Source: CAVVYW01 sp963752605 (lineage in GTDB: Bacteria > Actinomycetota > Thermoleophilia > Solirubrobacterales > 70-9). Taken from it: a stretch of DNA of 64,000 nt. The stretch covers positions 806,001 to 870,000 of the forward strand of contig CAVVYW010000005.1 in NCBI GenBank assembly GCA_963752605.1, written 5' to 3'. The notes below the pieces were generated by a model. That model did no database searches. It was given only the letters and a program-made list of their open reading frames with translations, and was not told the DNA's origin. The number at the start of each line of letters is the position of its first letter. The first letter of the stretch is position 1. The translations under genes were made by a program, and so were the position numbers. Positions 18,288 through 27,511 of this stretch are shown in pieces.

Positions 18288-19706
18288 CTAGCCGTGGCCG
18301 AGGTGCCTGAGGGCGGACCGCGCGGCGTTGTAGCCGTTCATCCCGTGCACCCCGGCGCCGGGCGGCGTGGCGGCGGAGCAGAGGTAGACGCCGGGGATCC
18401 CGGTGCGGTACGGGTCGATTGCGAAGCGGGGGCGGAACAGGACCTGCAGAGGTGTGTTGGCCCCGGTGATGATGTCCCCGCCGATGTAGTTGGCGTTGTA
18501 GCTCGCGAGCTCCGTCGTCGTCCGCACCGAGGTGGCGACGATCCGCTCCCGGACCCCCGGCGCGAACCGCTCCAGCTGCGCCAGCATCGCCTCGGTCGCG
18601 TCCCCGTCGTAGCCGCTCGGGACATGCGCATAGACCCAGACGGGATGGACATCGCCGTTCGAGCGCTCCGGGTCGGCGAGATATTGCTGGCCGACGAGCA
18701 TGAAGGGCCGCTCCGGCATGCGGCCACGGTTGACGTCGCGCTCCAGCCCGACCAGCTCCTCGAAGTTGCCGGCGAGGTGGACCGTCCCCGCCCGCCGGCA
18801 GGCCTCGCTCGTCCAGGGGACCCCTCCCTCCACCGCGAGGTCCAGCTTGAACGCCCCCGGCCCATGGCGGTACCGGCGGTACGCCCGCGCGATCCGGGCC
18901 GGAAGGCGATCCCCCGCGATCTCGGCGACGGCGCGCGGCGCCAGGTCGAGGGCGATGACGTCGGCGTCCGCGATCTCCGCGAGCGAACCCACCCTCCGCC
19001 CCGTCTCGATCCTCCCCCCGTGCTCCGCCAGTACGGCGGCGAGGGCGTCCGTGATCGCACGCGATCCTCCCCTTGCCACCGGCCAGCCGTATCGGTGACC
19101 GGCGGCGATCAGGGCACACCCGACCGACGAGCTCATCGGCCGGTTGAGCGGGCTGAAGGAGTGAGCGGCGACGCCGCCGAACAGAGCCCGCGCCCGCTCT
19201 CCCTTCCAGGAGCGCGCCAGCAGCGTCGCCGGCGCCGCCGCGGGAATCCCGAAGCGGGCCAGGCGAAGGGGGTGCTTCGGGAGGTGGACGATCGGGCGGA
19301 GCGTGTCCTCGTTCAGCTCGTCGAAGTGCTCGGAGGAGGAGCCGAACAGGCGCCTCCACGCCGCGCCGTCCTCCCCGAGCCCTTCTGCGGTCTCCTCGAT
19401 CGACTTCACCATCACGCCGGCGCTGCCGTCGTCCAGGGGATGGGCCAGGTCGATCGGCGACCAGCGCCACTCCAGCCCGTGCCTCTCCGCCTCCAGTGCC
19501 TTGAGCGCGGGGGAGCCGAACGCCATCGGGTGGGTGGCGGAGCAGTGGTCGTGCAGCAGGCCGGGGACGGTCAGCTCCCCGCTCCGCGTCCCCCCTCCGA
19601 TCTCCTCCTCGGCCTCGATCACGGTGACCGAGATCCCCTCCCGCGCCAGGGTGGCGGCGCAGGAGAGGCCGTTGGGCCCCGACCCGACGATGATGGCGTT
19701 GGTCAT
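18288..19706 (-). CDS. FAD-dependent oxidoreductase of the CrtI / phytoene-desaturase-like (PYROXD2-type) family
   Basis: 472 residues from ATG 19706. The N-terminus has the Rossmann FAD-binding signature (AIIVGSGPNGLSCAATLARE, then VIEAEEEIGGGTRS). The C-terminal GVYLCSAATPPGAGVHGMNG is the second conserved FAD-contact motif of the CrtI-like superfamily. Members oxidise or isomerise polyprenoid and other lipid-like substrates; the true substrate cannot be read from sequence. There are no carotenoid synthesis genes nearby. It follows the DUF3556 gene by 24 bases on the same strand, so they are probably cotranscribed. The absence of a signal peptide suggests a cytosolic or membrane-peripheral enzyme. 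Confidence 0.88.
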   Translation of the reverse strand: MTNAIIVGSGPNGLSCAATLAREGISVTVIEAEEEIGGGTRSGELTVPGLLHDHCSATHPMAFGSPALKALEAERHGLEWRWSPIDLAHPLDDGSAGVMVKSIEETAEGLGEDGAAWRRLFGSSSEHFDELNEDTLRPIVHLPKHPLRLARFGIPAAAPATLLARSWKGERARALFGGVAAHSFSPLNRPMSSSVGCALIAAGHRYGWPVARGGSRAITDALAAVLAEHGGRIETGRRVGSLAEIADADVIALDLAPRAVAEIAGDRLPARIARAYRRYRHGPGAFKLDLAVEGGVPWTSEACRRAGTVHLAGNFEELVGLERDVNRGRMPERPFMLVGQQYLADPERSNGDVHPVWVYAHVPSGYDGDATEAMLAQLERFAPGVRERIVATSVRTTTELASYNANYIGGDIITGANTPLQVLFRPRFAIDPYRTGIPGVYLCSAATPPGAGVHGMNGYNAARSALRHLGHG

Positions 19707-19730
19707 CGGGTGTTGTTCACTGATGCGGCC

Positions 19731-21494
19731 TCAAGCGACTGGGGCGGGCTGCCTGGTCTCGGTCTCGCGCCGCCACTCGACCGCGACCGGGAAGTCGAAC
19801 GACTCGTCGAGCCACGGGGAGGCGTTCACCATGTCGGCGACGGCGACCGTGCCCGTCTCCACCAGCCCGGTTGCAGCATCGAAGATCTCATAGCGCTGGT
19901 GCCCGCGCCCCCGCGCGGTGGGCTCGGACTCGAGCACGATCACCCGGACGTCTTCCGGCTCGAAGCCACAGATTTGCTGCACGGCGTCGAGCAGCTGCTT
20001 GTCGTGGAAGTGGCCGTCGCCGAAGTTCCAGCCGTTCACGATGTTCGAGATCAGCTCTCCCTCCCGAGCGTCGTAGGCCTCCACGTTGTCGACCGCATGC
20101 GGCAGGAGCGCGTTGAGTGCGCGCCCGTGCGAGTGCAGGGCGCGGAAGCCGAGTCCCCTGTTGAGCAGGTACTCGGCAAGCTCACGGTCGTAGATGTCGC
20201 CGACCTGCTCGACGATGATCCGCGCGGCCTTCGGGATCTCGGTGTCGAGCTTCTCCTCCGCGCCGCTCCCCTTGCGGAACAGCCACTGCGTCGTCGCCCA
20301 GTTGCCGGCGTAGTACCGCATCGAGGGCAGGAAGGAGATCTTGTCGGGGCGGATCCCGCCGAGGATCGGCAGCCCAACAGAGAGGATCGCGATCATCGCG
20401 ATCAGCAGCGGGTCGTCGAGGCTCGACAGGGGCACGTCGCCGTGGTGCCCGAAGAGGAAGAGGATCCCGAAGATCATGAACAGGTTCCACTCCAGCGGCA
20501 CCGCGAGCGGGAACATCGAGGTGATGTTGAGGTGGAAGAGGATCATCCCCACGATCGCGATCGTGCGCACGATGTCGTTGTCCACGGTCAGCAGCAGCAG
20601 CGGCCAGGTGAACTCCTGGACGGTCCCGAAGTGCGCGATCGCCGCCGAGAGCCGCGACGGCCGCATGTCCTCGGGATAGTCGCGCCACAGCCGTCGCTTG
20701 AAGGCCTTGGACCGGTTCCAGGGCGCGTTGCTGATCATCACCGAGACGACAAAGGGGAAGTGGCTGTTCAGCTTCGAGGAGGCCGCTCCCCACCAGATGA
20801 AGACGAAGATGAACTGCCAGGCGACGATCCACTGGTCCACCGGGAAGAGCCCGACTGCCAGCATCGTCCCGTAGATCTCGGGCCGGGCGCCGAGGAAGGA
20901 GACCTTGTCGCGCAGTCCCAGCAGGATCAGGAGCCCGAGCAGACAGGCGATCCCCTCAGGCGGCAGCCGCCCGGCCTCCAGGCCGGCGGCGTCCTCCCCC
21001 GAGGCCGCGAGCAGGACGATCGCCGAGGCGAGCACGCCGGCATAGAGCGCGACGTCGAGCAGGGTCCGCCGGAAGCCCTTGGTGAACGGCACCTTGTCTG
21101 GCCACGGCGGCAGACGGATCCGGCCGGGCCGCAGCCAGTAGAGCGGGCCGCCGATCGGAGGGCTGAAGCGGAAGCTGAGCGGCATCGAGCCCGCGCCCAG
21201 CCCGAGGATCTCCCAGAGCAGTGTCCAGGCCGCGAACTTCTGGAAGACGATCGGCTCGGTCCACCAGTCCTCGATCTCGCCCAGCCCGCCCAGCCCCGGG
21301 GTGAGGGAGATCACCAGGAAGGCCCCCACCACATAGATCACGAGCTTCACCGCGTATAGGAGGTACGCGAACCCGGGCGAGCCGAAGCCGTTCTCCCCCC
21401 AGTCCTGGACCAGCGGCTTCAGCCGCTCCAGGTGCGGCTTCCTCTTCCACTCCTCAAGCTCGAAGGGTGGCGGTGACGGCGAGAGGAACGGCAT
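19731..21494 (-). CDS. DUF3556-type multi-pass membrane protein
   Basis: 587 residues from ATG 21494. The N-terminus MPFLSPSPPPFELEEWKRKP and the pattern of membrane segments (LLYAVKLVIYVVGAFLVISL, FAAWTLLWEILGLGAG, IACLLGLLILLGL, IAMIAILSVGLPIL) match the DUF3556 family of actinobacteria as I recall it. About eight to ten transmembrane segments come before a roughly 170-residue soluble C-terminal part (KAARIIVEQVGDIYDRELAE ... VIVLESEPTARGRG). The function is unknown. Its position between a lipase-like exoprotein and a CrtI-like oxidoreductase suggests envelope or lipid metabolism. Confidence 0.8.
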   Translation of the reverse strand: MPFLSPSPPPFELEEWKRKPHLERLKPLVQDWGENGFGSPGFAYLLYAVKLVIYVVGAFLVISLTPGLGGLGEIEDWWTEPIVFQKFAAWTLLWEILGLGAGSMPLSFRFSPPIGGPLYWLRPGRIRLPPWPDKVPFTKGFRRTLLDVALYAGVLASAIVLLAASGEDAAGLEAGRLPPEGIACLLGLLILLGLRDKVSFLGARPEIYGTMLAVGLFPVDQWIVAWQFIFVFIWWGAASSKLNSHFPFVVSVMISNAPWNRSKAFKRRLWRDYPEDMRPSRLSAAIAHFGTVQEFTWPLLLLTVDNDIVRTIAIVGMILFHLNITSMFPLAVPLEWNLFMIFGILFLFGHHGDVPLSSLDDPLLIAMIAILSVGLPILGGIRPDKISFLPSMRYYAGNWATTQWLFRKGSGAEEKLDTEIPKAARIIVEQVGDIYDRELAEYLLNRGLGFRALHSHGRALNALLPHAVDNVEAYDAREGELISNIVNGWNFGDGHFHDKQLLDAVQQICGFEPEDVRVIVLESEPTARGRGHQRYEIFDAATGLVETGTVAVADMVNASPWLDESFDFPVAVEWRRETETRQPAPVA

Positions 21495-21544
21495 CCGGAC
21501 TCTGCCAGAACCCTACTCCGAGGCTGAGCGGCCTGGCGGCAGAG

Positions 21545-24460
21545 CTAGGGGAGACCCTGCCAGCCGTGCGAGTAGCAGGGGGTGACCGTGCCGCCGGTGA
21601 ATGCAATCGGCGGGGCGGTCAGGGCGTTGTTGACCGTCCGGCAGGGGTTCTCCAGCACCCCGCCAATCGACAGGAAGGCGGCCTTCTGGGCCCGGGCCTT
21701 GACGTCGCTGCGCGGATAGCTGTGTGGGTCCGAGCCGTAGATCGGCGGCCGGGGCGGGATGTTCTCGTCCGGTGGCGTCGCGGTCCCTCCGGGATTGGAG
21801 CCGGTCACCGGGCCGCCGTCCCAGTAGACGAGCGCCGAGCCGGTCGAGGGAAATGTGGTGAGCGGACCGAGCCCGAAGATTTCGGCGGAGCCGTCGTCCT
21901 CCCAGTGGCGCGTCGGGTCGAGCGCGGGCTGGTAGATCGGGGCGTCCATGGTCCGGGCCTCGACCTCGGCCGTGACGTTGGCGACCTGGTGGTCGCCGAA
22001 GGCGACGTGCAGAAGAACATCCTTCGCGGGGGTCCCCGCCGGGGCGGTCGGGGTCGTGTCCAGCGGGTCATCGGTCAGGTGGTGCGCGTAGCCGTTGCCC
22101 TCGCCGCGGTCCCAGAGGATCTGCATCAGGGCGAAGATCAGCGGCCGCTCGAGCTTGTTCGGGTAGTTGTCGTAGAGGCCGAGGTCGGTGTCCTCCGGGA
22201 GGCCTCCGTCGCATTGGCCCTCGAGCTCGTCCCGGAGGTCGCTGAGTGGCCCCTCGATCTCATCGGGAAGCTCCGGCGGCGGGTTCGGGGTGTTGCCGCA
22301 GATCACTCCCTCGATCTCGCCGCTGAACTGACCCTCGGCGTACGGCTCGAAGTCAACGCTCCGGGTGAGCAGCGTCGAGTAGTTGATTCCGGGAACGCCG
22401 AGCACCGACCGGTCGAAGTCGACCCCGAGCGCCGTCAATGCGCCGCCCATGATGCCCCCCTGGCTGTTGCCGTCGTAGAAGAGACGGTCCGTGTCGATCA
22501 CGCTGTCCCCCATCGCGTCCTGGAAGGCCGGGTCGGACGAGAAGCCGTCCGCGTGGATCATCGCCCTGCCGAGGAACATCTGGTTGACGAACCCCTGCTG
22601 CATCCGGTCGACGAGTGCCGGGAAGAACGAGAGGTCCTGGAGATTCAGGAGAACGGTCCCGAGGTCCGTTGTGGAGAAGCCCGCCCAGTCCGTGGCGCAG
22701 AACATGAAGTTGTGCTCCTGGCTCATCGCCTCGATGTTCCCGGCGTCCACCTCGCCCGCCGATCCGAGCAGGCCGTGCCCGTAGAGGGAGGGCCGCGCAG
22801 GGTTGGCCGCGGGCTCGATCGCGGAGCGCGGGATCTGGCAGATGAAGTTGGCGGTGGTGGTGTTGGCGGGGTTCCAGGTCGGGACCGACTGGCCCGGCAG
22901 GAAAGTGAAGCGCGAGCCCGTCGGACAGCCGGGCGTGTCCAGATAGCACGGGACGGTGATCTGGCCTTCGACCACCCGGGCGATGCGGGGATCGCTTGCC
23001 GGTTCGCTCATGCCGGTGACGGTGAATTGCGGCGCAGCCCCCTCTACGGTGAGGTTGTCGAGGTCGCTGTCGCCGAGCCGCGGAGGCAGCGGCAGGGCCC
23101 CGCCGAAGGCGTCGTCGCGAATCGTCAGCGCCCGCTCGCTCAGGTTGCGCTCGCTGGCGATGGTGAAGTCCCAGGCGAGGTAGAGGCTGGAGCGCTCGAT
23201 GCCGGCGTCCCCGAGCTCGGCGAACAGGTCCTCCATGTGGGGCCGCCGGTTCTCCACATCGGGCTGTGAGGCCTGCATCGGGCCGGTGTTGATCAGGTTG
23301 TCGCGATAGGCGCGGAACGCGTCGCTCGGCTGGATGGTGTTCCCGTTCGCGTCCTTCATGTTGCGAAGCGCGACGACGTAGCGGGCGCCCTCATCGAGGT
23401 TGACGGCGGGCCGGATGATCAGGTTCACCGACTCCGGCTCGCACGGGGGCTTGGGCGGGTTCCCGCAGACGATCGGGTCGATCGGGTTGAAATCGATCTC
23501 CGCCCAGATCGGGTGGCGCTGGCCGGTGGCAGCGTTGATGACGACCACAGCCTGGTTCGGGTCGTCGTAGGCGTCCAGGTCGCCGATTCCGACGGCGCCG
23601 GTTTGCTCGAAAGCCTCGAGGCTGTCCAGGCCGGGGACCTTGGTGATCAGCGAGCTGCCCGGGCTGAAGCCGTCATTCAGGTTGTGCTCGGCCTGGTCAA
23701 TCGGCTTTCCCGCCTGGTTCGCTGGCATCGACTGGAGATTCAGGTTGAGCCGGAGGCCTGTGTCGGTCGAGCCGTTGGCCACCGTGAAGTAGTCGTTCGG
23801 GAACGGCTGCAGGCAGACGGCCTGGTCGAGGATGTCGCAGCGGCTCGCGTTGGTGACGTCAATCGGCGTGCCGGTGTACTGGGTCGGCGGGGGAATCAAG
23901 TTGCAGTTGGGGGCGCAGCCTCCACCACCTCCGCCGCCTCCGCCTCCTGAGCCGCCGCCACCGCCGGAGCCGGCGCCACCCGGAGTGGCCGGGTTGCCCG
24001 GAGCGGCCCCGCAGCTCGAGCCGTCGATCACCAGCGGCACGGTGGCCAGCGCCCGCGTGGTCGCGGCCGCCTGGGCGCCGTTCCTCTTGAGGCGTGCGCT
24101 GACGACGAGGTTCTTCGGCCGGCAGTCGCCGATGAGGGCGCGTCCCGCCGAGCTGAGTCGCAGCCGGAGCACCCTGGTGCCGGGCTCACCGAAGCGAACC
24201 CGCCGGGGCTTTCCGATTCTGGCCGGAGGTCCGCCGGTGAGCTGCGCCCTCGGCACGACCTTGACCTTTCCGGGGACCTTGGCCTCGATCGACGCCCGAA
24301 GCTTGCCTGCCGCCAGGATCGAGGACTGGTTGGTCGCGAGCACCTCGACCCGGACTGAGCTCGACTCGGCTGCCGAGCCGGTGCCCGCCCCGATCGCGAC
24401 CGTCGCCAGCAGCCCCGTGGCCACCGGCACCAGAAGTCCCTTTCGCGCGCTCGCTCGCAT
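21545..24460 (-). CDS. large secreted alpha/beta-hydrolase-like protein
   Basis: 971 residues from ATG 24460. A signal peptide (VPVATGLLATVAIGAGTGSA) leads to an N-terminal beta domain (about 35-150), then a Gly/Ser linker at about 166-185 (GSGGGGGSGGGG and similar) ending in CAPNC. The rest resembles large extracellular lipase/esterase-like proteins: RPSLYGHGLLGSAGEV, then FYDGNSQGGIMGGALTALG, where GNSQG fits the G-x-S-x-G nucleophile elbow. AFGDHQVAN near the C-terminus could supply the Asp and His of a triad. The substrate is unknown. It precedes the DUF3556 gene by 50 bases, so the three genes down to 18288 probably form an operon. Confidence 0.8.
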   Translation of the reverse strand: MRASARKGLLVPVATGLLATVAIGAGTGSAAESSSVRVEVLATNQSSILAAGKLRASIEAKVPGKVKVVPRAQLTGGPPARIGKPRRVRFGEPGTRVLRLRLSSAGRALIGDCRPKNLVVSARLKRNGAQAAATTRALATVPLVIDGSSCGAAPGNPATPGGAGSGGGGGSGGGGGGGGGGCAPNCNLIPPPTQYTGTPIDVTNASRCDILDQAVCLQPFPNDYFTVANGSTDTGLRLNLNLQSMPANQAGKPIDQAEHNLNDGFSPGSSLITKVPGLDSLEAFEQTGAVGIGDLDAYDDPNQAVVVINAATGQRHPIWAEIDFNPIDPIVCGNPPKPPCEPESVNLIIRPAVNLDEGARYVVALRNMKDANGNTIQPSDAFRAYRDNLINTGPMQASQPDVENRRPHMEDLFAELGDAGIERSSLYLAWDFTIASERNLSERALTIRDDAFGGALPLPPRLGDSDLDNLTVEGAAPQFTVTGMSEPASDPRIARVVEGQITVPCYLDTPGCPTGSRFTFLPGQSVPTWNPANTTTANFICQIPRSAIEPAANPARPSLYGHGLLGSAGEVDAGNIEAMSQEHNFMFCATDWAGFSTTDLGTVLLNLQDLSFFPALVDRMQQGFVNQMFLGRAMIHADGFSSDPAFQDAMGDSVIDTDRLFYDGNSQGGIMGGALTALGVDFDRSVLGVPGINYSTLLTRSVDFEPYAEGQFSGEIEGVICGNTPNPPPELPDEIEGPLSDLRDELEGQCDGGLPEDTDLGLYDNYPNKLERPLIFALMQILWDRGEGNGYAHHLTDDPLDTTPTAPAGTPAKDVLLHVAFGDHQVANVTAEVEARTMDAPIYQPALDPTRHWEDDGSAEIFGLGPLTTFPSTGSALVYWDGGPVTGSNPGGTATPPDENIPPRPPIYGSDPHSYPRSDVKARAQKAAFLSIGGVLENPCRTVNNALTAPPIAFTGGTVTPCYSHGWQGLP

Positions 24461-24549
24461 CTCCCGTAAGCCCGCCCCCCGACGGGGCCTGGAAAAACCT
24501 AGATCACCGCACCTTGCCGTGCGCCGGTTGGTTAGATTCGGAGAGACTC

Positions 24550-26175
24550 ATGCAGGGACTCCCTCGCACCCGGGCAGCCAGGGCGGGCGCGCTCCTCGGC
24601 GCACTCGCGATCGCCCTCACCGTCACTCTGATCGCCAGGGGCGAGGAATCGCGGGCCGCGAGCGCGAAGCCGAACGTGATCCTGTTCGTCACCGACGACC
24701 AGACTCTCCGGGACATGCTGGCGCTGCCGCGGACCCAGCTGCTGGTCGGCGGGTCGGGCACGACCTTCGAGCGGGCCTACGTCTCCTTCCCGCTCTGCTG
24801 CCCCTCCCGGATCACGGTCCAGACGGGCCAGCACGCGCACAACCACAAGATCCTGGGCAACACGCCGCCCGCCGGCGGCTACGAGCTCTTCAAGCCCCGC
24901 GAGGGGAACTCCTTGCCGGTCTGGCTTCAGGACGCCGGCTACCGGACGGTCCACATCGGAAAGATGCCCAACGGCTTCGGCACGGACCCGACCTACGTCC
25001 CGGCGGGCTGGGGCCCCTTCCCGCTGAAGGGCGAGTTCTACGGCTTCGCCGGCCCGCAGTCGGCGTACACCGGATTCACGCTGGACGAGAACGGGATCCC
25101 CAGGACCTACGGCCAGGACGAGTACCAGACCGACGTCTACGCCGCGAAGGCCTCAAAGGCGATCGACGACCACGCCACCCTCTTCCCCAACTCCCCCCTC
25201 TACATGCAGGTCATGTTCTTCGCGCCCCACGATCCCAACACGGCGGCGATCCGCCACCAGGGCTATTTCGCCTTCCAGCCGTTCCCCACTGACAGGAGCT
25301 ACGACGAGAAGGACGTACGCGACAAGCCTCCTTGGGTGCGGCGCATCAAGCGCTTCGGCGGTGGCCTCAGATCGAAGATCACCACCCGCTACCGCGGCCG
25401 GCTCGAATCGCTCCTCGCGGTCGACGAGGCGATCAACTCGATCATGAACACCCTCCTCGCCAAGGGCATGCTCGACAACACCTACGTGGTCTTCACCTCG
25501 GACAACGGCTTCATGCAGGGGCAGCACCGCCTCCACCAGGGCAAGTTCGCCCCGTACGAGCCCTCCGCCCAGGTGCCGCTGATGATCCGGGGCCCTGGGA
25601 TCACTCCGGGCGGCGTCTCGAGCGAGCTGGTCTCGAACGTCGATCTCACCGCGACCATCCTGGAGATCACCGGCGGGACCCCGGGACTGGTCCAGGACGG
25701 GCGCTCGTTCCTCCCCTACGCCCGCGATACCTCCCTCCGGACGACCAGGCCGATCCTGCTCGAGACGGGTCCGCCCGGAGCGATCGCTGAGATCGCCTCC
25801 GGGGCGCGGGGATCGCGCCGGGCGAAGATCAGCAGGTTCGTCAAGAACCTGGACCTCGATGCCACCGCTCAGATCGCGAGGGCGATCACGGCGCCTCGTT
25901 ACCGCGCGATCAGGACGTCGCGGTACCTCCTGGTCAAGTACGGCGACGGCGGCAGGGAGCTCTACGACACCCTCAAGGACCCGCTGCAGATCGAATCGGT
26001 CTACGAGGACAAGCGCTACGTGAACGTGCGCAAGTTCCTGATCAAGAAGCTAGCCGCCCTTCAGCCCTGCATCGGCACCGGCTGCAACGTCGAGGTCGGG
26101 GACCCGCCGAAGCCGCTGAAGAAGCTGAAGAAGCCCCCCGAGGGCAAGCAGAAGGACTCCAGCCAGCCCGGATAG
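24550..26175 (+). CDS. exported sulfatase (formylglycine type), copy 1
   Basis: 541 residues from ATG 24550 with GGAGAG just upstream. Signal peptide at about 10-30 (AGALLGALAIALTVTLIA). Sulfatase motifs: NVILFVTDDQ (metal-binding Asp49-Asp50), then LCCPSRITVQTG, where Cys83 of the C-x-P-S-R motif is the residue converted to formylglycine; HNHKILGN; VHIGKMPNG; FFAPHDP; and VVFTSDNGFMQG with metal-binding Asp/Asn. It hydrolyses sulfate esters of an unknown polymer or lipid outside the cell. The C-terminus is basic (KPLKKLKKPPEGKQKDSS). The next gene starts 10 bases on. No formylglycine-generating enzyme gene lies in the window. Confidence 0.93.
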   Translation: MQGLPRTRAARAGALLGALAIALTVTLIARGEESRAASAKPNVILFVTDDQTLRDMLALPRTQLLVGGSGTTFERAYVSFPLCCPSRITVQTGQHAHNHKILGNTPPAGGYELFKPREGNSLPVWLQDAGYRTVHIGKMPNGFGTDPTYVPAGWGPFPLKGEFYGFAGPQSAYTGFTLDENGIPRTYGQDEYQTDVYAAKASKAIDDHATLFPNSPLYMQVMFFAPHDPNTAAIRHQGYFAFQPFPTDRSYDEKDVRDKPPWVRRIKRFGGGLRSKITTRYRGRLESLLAVDEAINSIMNTLLAKGMLDNTYVVFTSDNGFMQGQHRLHQGKFAPYEPSAQVPLMIRGPGITPGGVSSELVSNVDLTATILEITGGTPGLVQDGRSFLPYARDTSLRTTRPILLETGPPGAIAEIASGARGSRRAKISRFVKNLDLDATAQIARAITAPRYRAIRTSRYLLVKYGDGGRELYDTLKDPLQIESVYEDKRYVNVRKFLIKKLAALQPCIGTGCNVEVGDPPKPLKKLKKPPEGKQKDSSQPG

Positions 26176-26185
26176 GGTCCGGTCC

Positions 26186-27511
26186 GTGGCCAAGGAGCTC
26201 AGCGTCACGGAGGCGGCCGAGCTGCTGGAGCCGAGGGACACCCTCGGCATCCCGCTCGGCACCGGCCAGCCCCCCGGACTGCTCGAGGCGCTCGGCAAGC
26301 GCAAGGACTGGGAGGAGCTGCGCGTCTATGGCGCGCTGCTCTTCGTGGGCACCGAGCTGTTCAACCATCCGAACGTGCATTACCTGTCCGGGTACTACGG
26401 CCCGATCGAGCGGGGCCTGCGCGATGCCGGCGCCAACATCAGCTTCGCCCCGGCCGACTTTCGCCGCTTCGCTCCGCTGCTCGAGGAGCAGGCGCCGCGG
26501 GTGATGGTGACGGCCGCGGCGCCGCCTGACGCGGACGGCCGGTGCAGCCTCTCGTTGCACGCCGGCGGCACCGCGACCGAGATGAGGCGCGCCGCCGAGG
26601 ACCCGGATCGGGTGCTGATCGTCGAGGCCTGCGAGGGCCTGCCCCGGACAAAGGGGCTGCCGCCGGACTACCCGCACTCCTTCCACGTGGACGAGATCGA
26701 CGTGCTGGTGGAGACCGACAAGGCGCCGCTTCCTCTGGAGGACCCGGCCGCCGGCGAGGTGGAGCGGGCGATCGCAGAGCACGCCCGCGCGTTCATCGAC
26801 GACGGGGACACGCTGCAGACTGGCATCGGCGCGATTCCGTCCACGATCGCGGGCCTGCTCGCCGAGGGGGACGGCGGCGACTACGGCGTCCACTCCGAGA
26901 TGTTCACGACCGGGCTGATGCGCCTGCAGCGGGCCGGCAAGGTCACCAACCGCAAGGGGCAGTTCGACGGCGTGTCGGTCGCGACCTTCGCCGCCGGCGC
27001 CCAGGAGCTCTACGACTGGCTGGATGGCAACGACGAGGTCGCCTTCCTGCCGGTCGAGATCGTCAACTCGCCCGATGTGATCGCTCGCAACCGGGCGATG
27101 GTGACGATCAACGGAGCACTCTCCATAGACATCCAGGGCCAGGTCGTCGCCGACACGATCCACGCCAAGCAGTACTCCGGGATCGGCGGCCACGAGGACT
27201 TCGTCGCGGGCCCGGCGCTCTCGCTCGAGGCGAAGTCGCTGCTGTGCCTACCCTCCACCGCCACGGTGGACGGGAAGCTGGTCTCGAGGATCGTCCCGTG
27301 GTTCGAGGCGGGCGCCGTGATCACCACCCCCCGCCACCAGGTGGACGTGATCGTCACCGAGCACGGCGCCGCCGAGCTTCAGGGCAAGACGGTGCACGGG
27401 CGGGGCGAGGCGCTGGCCGCCGTGGCCCACCCGGACTTCCGCGACGAGCTGCTCGCCGCCGCCGAGCGGGCCTCGGGTGGCAATCCTCCATTTCCGGGGG
27501 CGAGCGCCTGA
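26186..27511 (+). CDS. acetyl-CoA hydrolase / CoA-transferase family protein
   Basis: 441 residues from GTG 26186, ten bases after the sulfatase stop. It matches the 4-hydroxybutyrate / butyryl-CoA:acetate CoA-transferase group: QTGIGAIPSTIAGLL, then YGVHSEMFTTGLM, where Glu238 is at the expected site of the acyl-glutamyl-CoA intermediate, and SGIGGHEDFVAGP and VTEHGAAELQGKT in the C-terminal domain. The reaction is transfer of CoA between an acyl-CoA and a carboxylate such as acetate. Its stop overlaps the next start (TGATG), so it is coupled to the lactate-oxidising flavoenzyme. Confidence 0.9.
   Translation: MAKELSVTEAAELLEPRDTLGIPLGTGQPPGLLEALGKRKDWEELRVYGALLFVGTELFNHPNVHYLSGYYGPIERGLRDAGANISFAPADFRRFAPLLEEQAPRVMVTAAAPPDADGRCSLSLHAGGTATEMRRAAEDPDRVLIVEACEGLPRTKGLPPDYPHSFHVDEIDVLVETDKAPLPLEDPAAGEVERAIAEHARAFIDDGDTLQTGIGAIPSTIAGLLAEGDGGDYGVHSEMFTTGLMRLQRAGKVTNRKGQFDGVSVATFAAGAQELYDWLDGNDEVAFLPVEIVNSPDVIARNRAMVTINGALSIDIQGQVVADTIHAKQYSGIGGHEDFVAGPALSLEAKSLLCLPSTATVDGKLVSRIVPWFEAGAVITTPRHQVDVIVTEHGAAELQGKTVHGRGEALAAVAHPDFRDELLAAAERASGGNPPFPGASA

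Noticed and set aside
18231..21359. Plus-strand open frame of 1042 codons across 18.2-21.4 kb
   Set aside because: It is antisense to the CrtI-like and DUF3556 genes, which have recognisable motifs; the plus-strand translation is low-complexity and matches nothing.
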